Positions 1-9,895 of a DNA stretch of 64,000 nt are shown piece after piece (the first letter of the stretch is position 1; each line of letters begins with the position of its first letter). Source of the stretch: Leptospira sp. WS92.C1 (lineage in GTDB: Bacteria; Spirochaetota; Leptospiria; Leptospirales; Leptospiraceae); the NCBI RefSeq assembly GCF_040833975.1, contig NZ_CP162130.1, positions 3,460,001 to 3,524,000 on the forward strand, given 5' to 3'. The notes under the pieces are model-generated. The model saw nothing but the letters and a program-made list of their open reading frames with translations. It was not told the origin of the DNA and searched no databases. The translations under genes and the position numbers were made by a program.

Positions 1-213
1 AGAATTCGATCTTTTGGATACGGACGGCGATAAGATTTCCTTTGAAATCGCCACAGGAGCTTCCATTCGAACGAGCGCCTTATGTCCACATTGATAACAA
101 GTTAGCCGAAAAACGGAACCCGTAGGAACTCCCTCCGGCAATCGAGACGTAGTCCCGCACTCAGGGCAAAGAAATCGAGGATTTCTAAGAGTTTGAATCC
201 CTGTCTCCATCAT
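1..213 (-). CDS. Zinc-ribbon protein, N-terminal part (runs off window)
   Basis: An open frame starts at tandem ATG codons (213 and 210, leftward) and stays open to the window edge, so only the first 71 codons are visible. They hold two Cys-x2-Cys pairs, CPEC near residue 20 and CYQC near residue 40, spaced as in a small zinc ribbon. The rest of the protein, which would show its role, lies outside. The gap to the ChaN-like gene is about 40 bases on the same strand, so co-transcription is possible. The zinc ribbon is a motif reading; no function is claimed. An 11-base GTAGGAACTCC word lies inside the frame at 122-132. Confidence 0.6.
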   Translation of the reverse strand, partial: MMETGIQTLRNPRFLCPECGTTSRLPEGVPTGSVFRLTCYQCGHKALVRMEAPVAISKEILSPSVSKRSNS

Positions 214-254
214 CCTCTTAATTGTCGGAGGAACTTCTAAATCCAGACAAGCAC

Positions 255-1166
255 TTAATTCTCTTTTTCTCTTCTTTCGGTAATGACGGTAAAATCATTT
301 CCCTTGAGAGTTTCGAGGGGAATCGACTCCTCCGTCGAAAGTCGGAACATGGAAACGGAAAGAACCCTAAATCCCAATTCTTTCAGACGAAACGTCACCC
401 CCAAACCGTCGTCGCTGTGAAATCTTCCGTTGATGTGAATCACCTTTCGACCTCTCGTCAAAAACGCATTTGCGATCGCATCCGTCATTCCCGCGTCCCA
501 AAGATACTGGGCATCTATAAACCGTTTTGTAATATCCCCATCAGCCAGAGCCCCCGGGTGACCAGCGAGAGTGTTTTTAATTTTAGTCTCATATTCTTCC
601 TGCGTGAATTTTCGAACGAGATATTTTGGAGGAAGAAACACGGAGCGGATTTTATTGAGTTCCTCGATTCCTGATGTGGAAACCAAATTCACATACTTTC
701 TCGGAACATTGGATGCGATAACCGGAATTCGATTCTCCTTTGCATATTGCAGAAACGGATGATAGTCCCTCAAATGATTCGGCCAGAGCTTGAGGGAATT
801 TAGAAAAGCCTTTTCACCTATCTGACCGCTCAGATATTCATCCAAAGTTTTCTGCTGATCCTTTTCCAACATTTCCAGGGAAAGAACGACCGGGGTTTTG
901 GAAGCAATTTTCCGAAACCAATCCAGTCGGATCTTATGACCCGCGACATCGTCGTGCTCCTCTCCAAATATTAGAATATCATAATTTTCAAAAGAGTCAA
1001 AAATCATTTCGGGAGAAACGATCATCTTGGTCAAACCTTTTTGGATGGAAACGGGCTTTGGGATTTCATCGGAATCGAATTTTGTTTCCGATCGAAGCGA
1101 AACAAAACTCAAACCAAAAAACAAAAAAGCGTAAATTCTAAATTGGAAATCGATTTTTATGTTCAA
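255..1166 (-). CDS. ChaN-like (Tiki/DUF399) haem-binding family protein
   Basis: 303 residues. A hydrophobic N-terminal segment (about residues 10-25) looks like a signal peptide, so the protein is probably exported. The motif GEEHDD near residue 68 is the signature of the ChaN/DUF399 family, whose Campylobacter member is an iron-regulated lipoprotein that binds haem. A second conserved His region, [10 protein letters not shown], lies near residue 245. There is no clear lipobox Cys at the end of the signal. The gene follows the glutathione peroxidase gene by 10 bases on the same strand, so the two probably form an operon linking haem handling and peroxide defence. That link is inference. Confidence 0.8.
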   Translation of the reverse strand: MNIKIDFQFRIYAFLFFGLSFVSLRSETKFDSDEIPKPVSIQKGLTKMIVSPEMIFDSFENYDILIFGEEHDDVAGHKIRLDWFRKIASKTPVVLSLEMLEKDQQKTLDEYLSGQIGEKAFLNSLKLWPNHLRDYHPFLQYAKENRIPVIASNVPRKYVNLVSTSGIEELNKIRSVFLPPKYLVRKFTQEEYETKIKNTLAGHPGALADGDITKRFIDAQYLWDAGMTDAIANAFLTRGRKVIHINGRFHSDDGLGVTFRLKELGFRVLSVSMFRLSTEESIPLETLKGNDFTVITERREKEN

Positions 1167-1176
1167 TGAATTCCTC

Positions 1177-1725
1177 TTATTTCAAAAGGGACTCGATCTT
1201 TCCGGTAACTTCGGCGCTGTCTGGCTCCACCGCAGAAAGATATCTCGCTTCGATGATTCCGTTTTTTGAAATGAGTATTTTTTCAAAATTCCACTTCACC
1301 TCTCCCGGGTGCGGAGAATTTTGAATCAGAAACGAATAAAGTGGATGTTGATCCGTGCCCTTTACGGAAATTTTGGACATCATATCAAAACTCGCACCTT
1401 TTTGAATTCTACAAAAGGTTTCGATTTCTTGATCGTTTCCTGGTTCTTGGCTTCCGAAATTATTGGCGGGGAAACCGAGTATTACAAATCCTTGATCCTT
1501 ATATTTCTTATACACCTTTTCCAGATTTGCATACTGATACGTATAACCACATTTCGAAGCTACGTTGACAACCATCACAACCTTTCCTTTGTATTTGGAA
1601 AGAGAGACCTCGTTTCCTTTGATATCCTTTACTTTGAAATCGTAAAAACCGCCCTTTGCAAAAACTCCGGCCAACGGAAAGAAAACCCCGATTAAAAAAA
1701 ATAGGACGAATAACTTGAACTGCAT
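1177..1725 (-). CDS. Glutathione peroxidase family protein (Cys type)
   Basis: 182 residues. A hydrophobic N-terminus (residues 1-23) suggests export to the periplasm. The thioredoxin-fold core has the peroxidatic site NVASKCG (Cys59) and the downstream KWNFEK motif with the catalytic Trp and Asn. The usual FPCNQFG motif reads FPANNFG here, so the Cys is Ala and the tetrad Gln is Asn. That variant may change activity or resolving mechanism. The family reduces hydroperoxides, often with thioredoxin in bacteria. The gene lies just upstream of the ChaN-like gene. Family identity is secure; substrate is not. Confidence 0.9.
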   Translation of the reverse strand: MQFKLFVLFFLIGVFFPLAGVFAKGGFYDFKVKDIKGNEVSLSKYKGKVVMVVNVASKCGYTYQYANLEKVYKKYKDQGFVILGFPANNFGSQEPGNDQEIETFCRIQKGASFDMMSKISVKGTDQHPLYSFLIQNSPHPGEVKWNFEKILISKNGIIEARYLSAVEPDSAEVTGKIESLLK

Positions 1726-1831
1726 CGAATTTTACCTTCTCTCAATGAGTTTAAATCCGACCGACCGTTTGATTCAATCGTTTTTCAAAATTTTGGATTC
1801 CTTTCGGGTCTATGTAAAAAACCGGGTTTGG

Positions 1832-2821
1832 TCAATCGATACGAACCGCGATTTTACCGATCGTCCTTCCCTCTTCGAGTTTTTTATGAGCGTCTCCAAT
1901 CTTGGTCCAAGAGAATATTTCTGGATCCAAAATCGGGCGCAAAATTCCGTTCTCCACAAGTCTTGAAATTTCTTTTAGAATCAGACCGTGTTGCGCTCGA
2001 CCTTCTCCATACAAAAGAGGAATCAGCATAAAGACAATGGCCAAATCCAGACTTTTGGAATGTGCTTGTCCTAAGTTAAAGGTTCCAGATCCGTTGATCG
2101 TAATCGCCTTTCCCTTTCTTTTCACCAAAGCGATCGCGATTTCAAAACCACTTCCTCCTCCGGTATCAAACGCAAGGTCCAATTCCTCCGAACCAAAGAC
2201 GACGAGTGCGGCCTCTCGAATTTCTTTTTCCGATCTTCCGCTTACCGCTTCGGCTCCAAGTTTTAAAGCCAACGTTTGTTTTTCTTTTCCGCTTGCGGTC
2301 GCCAAGACCCTTGCCCCCGCCCAACGAGCGAGTTGAACCGCGATATGACCCACGCCGCCCGCTCCGCCGGTGATTAAAATTTTATTTCCGGCTTGGATGT
2401 TTCCTTTTTCAAAAAGCCCTTCCCACGCGGTAATGGAAACCAACGGAAGAACCGCCGATTCCTCAAAACTGAGATTTTTTGGTTTTGGTCCGAGTAATTT
2501 CGCATCCGCGAGAATCAGCTCCGCGAGAGCCCCGCCCGTTCCGATCACACCGCCCACACAACCGAACACCTCGTCTCCGACCTTCCATGCGGCAACGTCA
2601 TCCGCAACCTCTTCGATAATGCCCGCAACGTCTCCGTGTAAAACGGCGGGAAAAGCGGGTGCGATCGGAGGGCCGAATTTTCGAATCTTATAATCCACAG
2701 GATTTACGCTCGTTGCCTTGACACGAATGATCACATGGCCGGAAATCAGACTCGGTTTCGGGATTTCTTTTTTTTCAAAAACTTCAAACCCTCCAAAACC
2801 GTTGATTACGATTGCTTTCAT
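1832..2821 (-). CDS. MDR-family zinc-type alcohol dehydrogenase / quinone oxidoreductase
   Basis: 329 residues. The start is set at the ATG at 2821, preceded by a strong GGGGGAA ribosome site; an in-frame extension upstream adds unrelated residues. It has the GroES-like N-terminal domain and a Rossmann fold with GGAGGVGHIAVQLA for NADPH binding. The usual catalytic zinc ligands are not evident, which fits the quinone-oxidoreductase (QOR) branch that reduces quinones or enals. It is divergent from a LysR regulator with 87 bases between starts, the classic arrangement for a regulator and its target. Substrate is unknown. Confidence 0.88.
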   Translation of the reverse strand: MKAIVINGFGGFEVFEKKEIPKPSLISGHVIIRVKATSVNPVDYKIRKFGPPIAPAFPAVLHGDVAGIIEEVADDVAAWKVGDEVFGCVGGVIGTGGALAELILADAKLLGPKPKNLSFEESAVLPLVSITAWEGLFEKGNIQAGNKILITGGAGGVGHIAVQLARWAGARVLATASGKEKQTLALKLGAEAVSGRSEKEIREAALVVFGSEELDLAFDTGGGSGFEIAIALVKRKGKAITINGSGTFNLGQAHSKSLDLAIVFMLIPLLYGEGRAQHGLILKEISRLVENGILRPILDPEIFSWTKIGDAHKKLEEGRTIGKIAVRID

Positions 2822-2908
2822 AAAAATTCCCCCAAAATCAGATAGTAGATTATAACCCGGAACAATTCTTTCCACAATGTCTTGAATTTGAAAGAGATTC
2901 TTTCTAAA

Positions 2909-3811
2909 ATGGAAAGAATGAATCTGGAAAGCATTTTGGATCTCGAGTTGTTCGAAGCGGTCTGCTCGGAAGGGAATTTTGCAAAGGCCGCGCGAAAAAC
3001 GAGAACTTCGCTTCCGACGATCAGTAAACGAATTTCGAGATTGGAGCGAGTCTTAAAAGTGACCCTTTTCGAAAGAACCACCAGAAGCGTTCGACTCACG
3101 GAGGCGGGAAACAGATTTAGGATTCACACGGAGAAAATTCTTTCCGAACTCAGGATCGCAGAAAAAGAAACCTCTTCCGAAAGAGAGCTTAAGGGAAAAA
3201 TCCGAATCACAGCCCCAGCTCCATTTGCAACGAGAATTCTTCCTTCCATTCTCGCGGAATTTAAAATCCAATATCCGGAAATTCAAGTGGAGGTCGTCTT
3301 CGGAAATGAAAAATTCAATCTCATCGAAGATCGATTCGACTTGGGAATTCGGATCATGAAACCGATCCATGGAAAACGGTGTAAAATTCTTTTACCCAAT
3401 CCGATCATCGCAGTCGCCGCGCCAGTATATCTGGAAAAATACGGAATTCCGTTACAGCTTGCCGAGTTGGAAAATCATCCGATTTTGTTCGTGGACGAAC
3501 AAGCGAACATCAAAATCCCCGGGACTAAAAAAAAGATTTCGGATCTATCGACCGACAGAGCGATTCGATCTAACAACGGTTCCTTTCTTTGCGAATTTAT
3601 CGCGAGAGGCGGAAACGGAATTTTATTTCGATCCGTTTGGGATTTGGAGGAGCTTTTAGATTCCGGAAGACTCAGAAGAATTTTTCCAAATCTCCGTTTG
3701 AATTCGGATACTTGTGTTTGTCTTTTATTTCCATCCACAGAGAACCCACCCAAACGAGTTCTCCGATTTGCGGAATTTTTAGAATCTAAGATTGTGTTAC
3801 GACAAACTTAA
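2909..3811 (+). CDS. LysR-family transcriptional regulator
   Basis: About 300 residues. The start is set at the ATG at 2909; an upstream TTG at 2882 and another ATG at 2918 are alternatives. The N-terminal winged helix-turn-helix is clear (FEAVCSEGNFAKAARKTRTS followed by LERVLKVTLFERTTRSVRLT). The rest is a periplasmic-binding-like effector domain. LysR proteins usually control the divergent neighbour, here the quinone-oxidoreductase gene, and often repress themselves. The effector cannot be read from sequence. Confidence 0.92.
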   Translation: MERMNLESILDLELFEAVCSEGNFAKAARKTRTSLPTISKRISRLERVLKVTLFERTTRSVRLTEAGNRFRIHTEKILSELRIAEKETSSERELKGKIRITAPAPFATRILPSILAEFKIQYPEIQVEVVFGNEKFNLIEDRFDLGIRIMKPIHGKRCKILLPNPIIAVAAPVYLEKYGIPLQLAELENHPILFVDEQANIKIPGTKKKISDLSTDRAIRSNNGSFLCEFIARGGNGILFRSVWDLEELLDSGRLRRIFPNLRLNSDTCVCLLFPSTENPPKRVLRFAEFLESKIVLRQT

Positions 3812-3816
3812 AACGT

Positions 3817-4434
3817 TTAAGGAAAAAATTTCCTCATCGTTGTTTCGGGTATAAACGAAACCGCTATCAAAATGGTGATCAGTGAAAATGCTATCGCCAA
3901 ACCGAGAGCCGGGAAAAATCCCAACGGTTCGCTTCCCCTTTCGATCATATAAAGATTATCATCCAAAGTATAACCCATGTCTTTGTAAATTTTTTCGGAT
4001 TCACTATCCAATGTGGTGTCCTTAAATCTTCCCTCGATCGTAAACTCAGGAGATGAAAAATAAGTTCCGTTATCCAAAGCTTCCTGCGTCACATCACTGT
4101 CTTTTACGATCACCTTTACGTGTTTTATATTCCCTTTTGCAAGAGTGGCGACAGGATACGTAATGTGTTGAAGTCTGTTTTTCTTTGTAGAAATTACATA
4201 ATGATTCGCGGGAACAACTCCGTCTTTGATTTGGATGTATCTTGGAATTTGATCCGCGGGAGTGGCGACAAACTCGGCAAATGTAAATTCGGTTTTATTT
4301 TTTTTGGCGGAATGAAACTGCATATCAGGAACCGCTAATCCAAATACGATAAAACCGCTAGCCGCAATTCCCACCACTCGATTGATAATCGAAAATCCTC
4401 CGATAAACTGAATTCCCTTTAAAATAAGACTCAT
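3817..4434 (-). CDS. Conserved hypothetical membrane protein, two membrane segments
   Basis: 205 residues. There is one hydrophobic segment near residues 12-36 and another near 175-195, with a hydrophilic loop of about 135 residues between them that probably faces the periplasm. I do not recognise a family. The gene converges with the LysR gene, their stops only 5 bases apart. The ATG at 4434 sits after a GGAGATTGC ribosome site. No function is assigned. Confidence 0.75.
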   Translation of the reverse strand: MSLILKGIQFIGGFSIINRVVGIAASGFIVFGLAVPDMQFHSAKKNKTEFTFAEFVATPADQIPRYIQIKDGVVPANHYVISTKKNRLQHITYPVATLAKGNIKHVKVIVKDSDVTQEALDNGTYFSSPEFTIEGRFKDTTLDSESEKIYKDMGYTLDDNLYMIERGSEPLGFFPALGLAIAFSLITILIAVSFIPETTMRKFFP

Positions 4435-4613
4435 CGCAATCTCCTACTCATACGTGAAATAATTTGAAGACGGTGTATCAAACCTTTTCAAAAGGTCGAT
4501 TCCTTTTTCACCAATATCGATTCGATACGATTGAAAACGGGAGAGAAATCCGAAAAAATGGATTGTTTAAAACAATATGCTTCCGAACGGAAAGCGTATG
4601 AAACCGGAAATTC

Positions 4614-5261
4614 TTAAACTGCGATTCCTTCAAAAAAGGAAAGTATGTTAGAATCTTCTGATTCCAAATGATCCAAACATTGTTCGATCACTCCCTCTAA
4701 ATAGTAGGAATAGTTTTTATACGTTTTTAAAAATCCTTTTACTTCTCCCACTCTTTCAGCCGGAAGCTGATCCCGAACGATCAACTGAAAAAGCGCTAAA
4801 ATTCCAAAGGCGGATTTGAGAGGATCCGTGAGTGAGGCGATCTTTAAAATTTCATCGGCGTCGACTTCTTGAAACGAAGGCAATAGATCCGTGATCAACT
4901 CAAGCGCTCCGATCGGAATCTGCCGATCGAGTGATTTGACATAGTTGATAATGGCACGGTAGGCGCGACTGTCTCCAACTCTGGAAAGAATCTGAATCAC
5001 ACCGGAAAGAAGTCGTTTGTGATATCCCCAGGAAAGTCTGCCCGAATCAGCGTCGCGCATCACCTGATACAAAAAACTCCAAACAAACTTATCGTTCCCG
5101 ATCGCCTTATTTGCAAGCTCCTCGAGCCATTCGTCAAAAGCCGGATTTTCCATTTCTTTCGATAGAAAGTCTTCCAACTCTACGGGACTTCCGGTTTCCG
5201 GCATGTGATCCTTTTTGCGCATAGGCTCCCGATTATCCGCTAAAGAAGTTTTCTTTTCCAT
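4614..5261 (-). CDS. Hypothetical soluble protein, helical-repeat character
   Basis: 215 residues from the ATG at 5261 (MEKKTSLADN). The frame stays open for 20 more codons, but that part is hydrophobic and Phe-rich and reads like untranslated sequence. The protein is acidic and almost all helical, with HEAT-like segments such as DSRAYRAIINYVKSLD and IPIGALELITDLLPSF, suggesting an alpha-solenoid scaffold. No catalytic motif is visible. It stands alone, with 180-310-base gaps on either side. The domain suggestion is a weak inference. Confidence 0.7.
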   Translation of the reverse strand: MEKKTSLADNREPMRKKDHMPETGSPVELEDFLSKEMENPAFDEWLEELANKAIGNDKFVWSFLYQVMRDADSGRLSWGYHKRLLSGVIQILSRVGDSRAYRAIINYVKSLDRQIPIGALELITDLLPSFQEVDADEILKIASLTDPLKSAFGILALFQLIVRDQLPAERVGEVKGFLKTYKNYSYYLEGVIEQCLDHLESEDSNILSFFEGIAV

Positions 5262-5575
5262 TCTTTTTCTTTGAAAATAGACCGAAATATCCGAAAAAAC
5301 AAAGGAGAAGAAAAAACACAATTTTTCTCATCCTCTTTTATGGTGATACGAGCTTTCATTCGGGTCTTGAACAGCGATCGGAATTCGATTTCATTCTTCC
5401 CGTTATTTTAAAAACGACTAACGTTACCGCGTTTGACAATCGGTTGGATTTTTCTTTTTTAGGACGTAAATAGATCGGATTCAAATTTTTGAAAGGGATA
5501 TATGTTTCCGCGTGAAAAAGGAAAAATTCTTTGACACAAGACTCGGTCGATCCGGAAACTAAGGTAGGACATTTT
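5262..5575. other. Intergenic, 314 bases, no gene seen
   Basis: This is the divergent spacer between the helical-repeat protein and the small winged-helix-like protein, so it should hold promoters for both. A TTGACA hexamer at 5531-5536 could be a -35 box, but no good -10 box lies at the right distance. Open frames here are shadows. Confidence 0.4.
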
Positions 5576-5797
5576 ATGAATTCTCTTTCGACTCAAATTT
5601 TTCAGGACATCTATCACGCATCCCAATCCGGAAGAATGATAACGATCGGAGATTTGGAAATCAATACCGCAAAATCCGCGCATCAACTCAGACCCTATCT
5701 GGAAGATTTGAAAGAATCCAGTCTTGTGGTCGAACATCCGGAGGGATTTGAGATCGCTCCTTCCGGAAATCATTACTACCAAAGTCGCTGGGGTTGA
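5576..5797 (+). CDS. Small protein, possible winged helix-turn-helix
   Basis: 73 residues from the ATG at 5576, preceded by GGTAGG at a suitable distance; a TTG at 5531 would add 15 residues. The order of predicted elements (helix, helix with NTAKSAHQLRPYLEDLKES, then a beta wing around LVVEHPEGFEIAPSG) is like a small winged helix used in DNA binding. It ends HYYQSRWG. This is a pattern inference, and the gene is unlinked to any recognisable target. Confidence 0.6.
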   Translation: MNSLSTQIFQDIYHASQSGRMITIGDLEINTAKSAHQLRPYLEDLKESSLVVEHPEGFEIAPSGNHYYQSRWG

Positions 5798-5863
5798 TAG
5801 AATTTTGAGAACTACAAATAGAATTCAGATTCCACCGGATCTATCCTAAAATTCTTGGAAATG

Positions 5864-6769
<906 letters not shown>

Positions 6770-6964
6770 AAGGTAAACCCCTCTTTTACCAATTTCGGAA
6801 ATCGTAAGTCAGATACAATCTTTACTTTGAAAGGATCGTGTCTTGGAACGAGTTCTCTATTCTCAAATCAGCTCCGTAACCAAGCCCATCAAGAATGGAT
6901 TCGATACATTTCTAACACAGGTTTTGCGGGAATTTCTAAATCATCAACCGTTTCGAAACGCATT

Positions 6965-7186
6965 TCACAAGAAAGAACACTGCACGAGAGCCGATCCCTT
7001 TTTTATCGCGGTTCCTTCCGCAACGACGACTTAAGTCATGATCACACAATCCTCCAAAATAACCGGCCATCTGACACCGCTTTTGATCACTGCGATTTGG
7101 CAATCGTCTCCGATTTCAACGTTCTCTTAAATCACAACGTAATCCATGATCACAACATTCTTTCCGAATCAAACTCTCGGATGAAT
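6965..7186 (-). pseudogene. Remnant of a hexapeptide-repeat (left-handed beta-helix) protein
   Basis: Reading leftward from 7186 in one frame gives about 74 codons broken by TGA (7169-7171) and two TAA codons, ending at a TGA at 6965. Between the stops the translation is plainly hexapeptide-repeat: FGKNVVIMDYVVI, then ENVEIGDDCQIAVI, then WPVILEDCVIM and VVVAEGTAIKKGSALVQ. Such repeats form the C-terminal helix of NDP-sugar pyrophosphorylases and of acyltransferases; the first is my preferred parent because of the EDCVIM-type run. No catalytic domain survives. The rest of the 6770-7419 gap holds no convincing gene. Confidence 0.6.
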
Positions 7187-7419
7187 GCTTGCTTTGGGGG
7201 AAATTAAGGGGGAATGTTTCGACTTTTTTTAAAAAGAGAAAGCAATTCTATAAATTTGATCCTCGCCTGATTTTCAGATACGACCAATACTGAAGAAAAT
7301 TTAAAAGTCAAAGAGGGAAAGGATCCTTTTATTTTTAAGCAAATCTTTTTGGATTTGCTTTGGGTTCGTATGCCAGTATTCCAAAAATAGAGCATACGAA
7401 CTTTAGAATTTTTTATCAA

Positions 7420-8349
7420 TCAGAGAAGAGATTTTTCAAACTCCTGAATTTTTTCAATATGCCTCATTGTTAGATCGACATCATCCCATCCTTGAATGAT
7501 TCGATTTGACAATGAATCGGATAAAGCAAATTTATTCACTTTCCCTCCAGCAACGAGATCAAACGTGTTCAAATCCGCAGTGACTTCGGCTCCTTCGTTT
7601 GATTCGACATAGGATAAAATCTCTTTCACTTCTTTAAGAGTTTTAAAATATTCCACTTTCCTGTTAAATTCCTTTCCTTTCGGAACAAAATCCTTTCCTT
7701 CCAGATAACGAAAGGTAGTGTCATCGGGAGCTATCAAGACCGCTCTCGCACCGGCTTCGATACAAAGATTACAGAGAGTCATTCTTCCTTCCATAGACAG
7801 ATCGGATACGGTCTCCCCTTTATATTCGATTACGTATCCCTGAGCGCCGTCCGTTCCTATCTTTCCGATTAGAAACAGAGCGAGGTCCTTAGCGCTCACA
7901 TCGTGAGAAAGTTTTCCATCGATCTTTACCAAAAAATTTTTTGATTTTTTTAGACGAATCATCTGCGTAGCCAAAACGTGCTCGATCTCACTCGTGCCAA
8001 TTCCGAGTGCAAACGCTCCAAAAGCCCCGTGTGTGGAAGTATGAGAATCCCCGCATGCAACCACAGTTCCGGGTAACGTGAGTCCCATCTCGGGACCGAC
8101 GACGTGAACTACTCCCTGATCCGGATGATTGATGTCCAAAAGATCGACTTCAAAGTCCTTGCAGTTTTGAGAAAGAAGTTCCATCTGTTTTTTGGAGATC
8201 GGCCCCGCTCCGTCCCAATCTTTGTTTATTGTGGAAACGTTATGGTCCATGATCGCGAGAGTCCGATCCTTTTTACGAACCGTTCTTGCTTCCCGAATTG
8301 ATCGCGGAGCGAAAATTTTTTCTATGTCATAAAAAATCGATCCGTCCAA
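7420..8349 (-). pseudogene. leuC-leuD remnant: in-frame deletion fusion of isopropylmalate isomerase subunits
   Basis: An uninterrupted 309-codon frame from a TTG at 8349. Residues 1-237 match the large subunit LeuC of 3-isopropylmalate dehydratase (MDHNV, CGDSHTSTHGAFGAFALGIGTSE, GKIGTDGAQG, FVPKGKEF). Residues 238-309 switch without a break to the C-terminus of the small subunit LeuD (QGWDDVDLTMRHIEKIQEFE). About 175 residues of LeuC, including all three [4Fe-4S] cysteines, and the first two thirds of LeuD are gone. The first 30 or so LeuC residues are also missing or scrambled, and there is no ATG. It cannot work as an isomerase, so leucine synthesis needs another leuCD copy. It may still be translated. 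Confidence 0.85.
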
Positions 8350-8624
8350 GCCCGAGCTTGTCCAAACTTGCGGAAGCTCTGGTTCATTATGTGCAAACTA
8401 ACAAATCTTAAATCTAAACATCAAGAATTAGTTATATAACTGAAATATCTCTAATTTTTATAGCTACAATTTTATAAATTACTTTTTAGAATATACAATA
8501 TTAACCTGAATTTTATCATATTTATTCAATCGTTTTACCAAAAAATAATTCATTTATACATTAAAATATTTGAATATTTAACGAAACAAATTATCGCAAG
8601 TATAGAATAAAAATCCAAACAGGA

Positions 8625-9197
8625 TCATTTTAAAGCGATTTGACTTGGATTTTTTACACAAGTCTCTCGATCTTTTTTCAAAACGAGAACGACATCGTCA
8701 TAGTAATCGCCCTTACCGTAAATCCGATTTGCAGATTCGGGACTCATACCGGTATTTTGAAAACCCGCCTTTTGGTAAGAGCGAACCGCTCTCTGATTTC
8801 TTGCAGAAGGACGGATTACAAGTTCTACGAGGGAAAATTTTTTCAATAACATCTTCCTCAAAATTCGAAGAGCCTCCGTTCCAAAACCTTGACCGCATTC
8901 TTTTGGATCGGATAGCCAAATGTCCAACTCGGCTACTTTCGATTTGGGTAGATCCATCGCATATGCGATCTGTCCGATACATTCTCCGTCTCGGAGAATT
9001 CTATACGATCGCCCTAACTCCGGATTGGAACCGGTGAAATAATATTCTTCGTAATCATTATAAAATTCTTCTCGAGAAGGGATTTGAATTTCCGGAAAAA
9101 GCGGCGGACCCATCATATATCGGACCAATTCGGGATGAACCAGCCAATCATAGAATCGTTTGCGATCATTCAACGTGGAAGGTTCTAAGGTTATCAA
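8625..9197 (-). CDS. GNAT-family N-acetyltransferase
   Basis: 190 residues. The acetyl-CoA loop is ECGQGFGTEALRIL near residue 100, followed by the usual NQRAVRSYQKAGFQ strand-helix near residue 137. The start is a TTG at 9197, because an in-frame TGA lies just upstream and the first inner ATG would cut the domain. It probably acetylates an amine on a protein or antibiotic-like small molecule; the RimJ/RimL-like layout is general. Its last codons lie inside one of two 20-bp direct repeats (8622-8641, 9284-9303) that flank the gene. Confidence 0.85.
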   Translation of the reverse strand: MITLEPSTLNDRKRFYDWLVHPELVRYMMGPPLFPEIQIPSREEFYNDYEEYYFTGSNPELGRSYRILRDGECIGQIAYAMDLPKSKVAELDIWLSDPKECGQGFGTEALRILRKMLLKKFSLVELVIRPSARNQRAVRSYQKAGFQNTGMSPESANRIYGKGDYYDDVVLVLKKDRETCVKNPSQIALK

Positions 9198-9220
9198 ACG
9201 ATTTACTCACGAATGGAATT

Positions 9221-9256
9221 CTTTCCAAAGAATCAAAAACTTTCATTCTTTGGAAA
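9221..9256. repeat. Perfect 13-bp inverted repeat
   Basis: CTTTCCAAAGAAT at 9221-9233 is followed 10 bases later by its reverse complement at 9244-9256. It lies between the thioesterase stop and the acetyltransferase start, both leftward. No clear T-run follows on the transcribed strand, so it may act as an mRNA hairpin or a weak terminator. Confidence 0.6.
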
Positions 9257-9307
9257 GAAAAATCTATATTTAAATCTTGGAATGGATCATTTTAAAGCGA
9301 TTTAATT

Positions 9308-9745
9308 TTATGCGAGTTTACTCGCTTCTTCATCCGTAATCTTGTAAGGACGCATCCGTTTCAAATCCATAAATAATCCGTAAAATGTCGCGGAGCAAAC
9401 AAGCACCCCGTCCGATTCTCTATAAAGTTCCTGAATCACGGAAACACGGCTGCCTTTTTTAGGCTCAAATCGAGTCGTAAGTTTGGTCGTTTCCGGATAT
9501 TTCAATTCCGCTTTGTATTCCAACTCTGCTTTCAAAATAACGGGGCCCACGTTTCGTTTACGAAGTTCATTGAGACTCAAACCGCTTTCATCAAACGCGG
9601 CTCTTCTTGCTTCGTCAAAATAACTCTGATAGACCCCGTTGTTTACGTGTCCATTTTCATCCAGATCCACCCAACGAACTTTAACATTATGAGAAAAGAG
9701 TTTGATTTCTTTTTTTAATTCCCGTTCTTGTTCTATCGTTTCCAT
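9308..9745 (-). CDS. Acyl-CoA thioesterase, hotdog fold (4HBT/FadM-like)
   Basis: 145 residues from the ATG at 9745, with GGGAGA upstream; a longer in-frame start at 9766 is less likely. The motif RWVDLDENGHVNNGVYQSYF is the hotdog thioesterase active-site region, with the Asp and the HVNN helix. It should hydrolyse acyl-CoA thioesters in the cytoplasm. It is divergent from a TetR regulator across a palindrome at 9790-9823, so it is probably the regulated target, perhaps induced by acyl-CoA or a fatty acid. Confidence 0.88.
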   Translation of the reverse strand: METIEQERELKKEIKLFSHNVKVRWVDLDENGHVNNGVYQSYFDEARRAAFDESGLSLNELRKRNVGPVILKAELEYKAELKYPETTKLTTRFEPKKGSRVSVIQELYRESDGVLVCSATFYGLFMDLKRMRPYKITDEEASKLA

Positions 9746-9789
9746 AACATCTCCCAGGTAGAACAACCAGTCTACCTTTGTTTTATTTT

Positions 9790-9823
9790 ATAAAATAGTA
9801 GACAAAATTGTCTACTATTTTAT
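9790..9823. promoter_or_regulatory. Near-perfect 34-bp palindrome, likely TetR operator
   Basis: The two 17-base halves are reverse complements except at the centre (core GTAGACA-AAAT-TGTCTAC). It sits between the divergent thioesterase and TetR genes. TetR dimers bind such palindromes in the shared promoter. Assignment to this TetR protein is by position. Confidence 0.75.
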
Positions 9824-9895
9824 GATTTAATTTCTATCAAAGATACGGAAAATTTTTCTGAAATCAATTTATACTGAAACAATCCGAGGATAGAA

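Noticed and set aside
7337..7360. 9-bp hairpin AAGCAAATC / GATTTGCTT as a terminator for the leu remnant
   Set aside because: It is followed by A-rich, not T-rich, sequence on the relevant strand.
9221..9256. Inverted repeat as a terminator for the thioesterase gene
   Set aside because: No T-run follows on the transcribed strand, so I list it only as a repeat.
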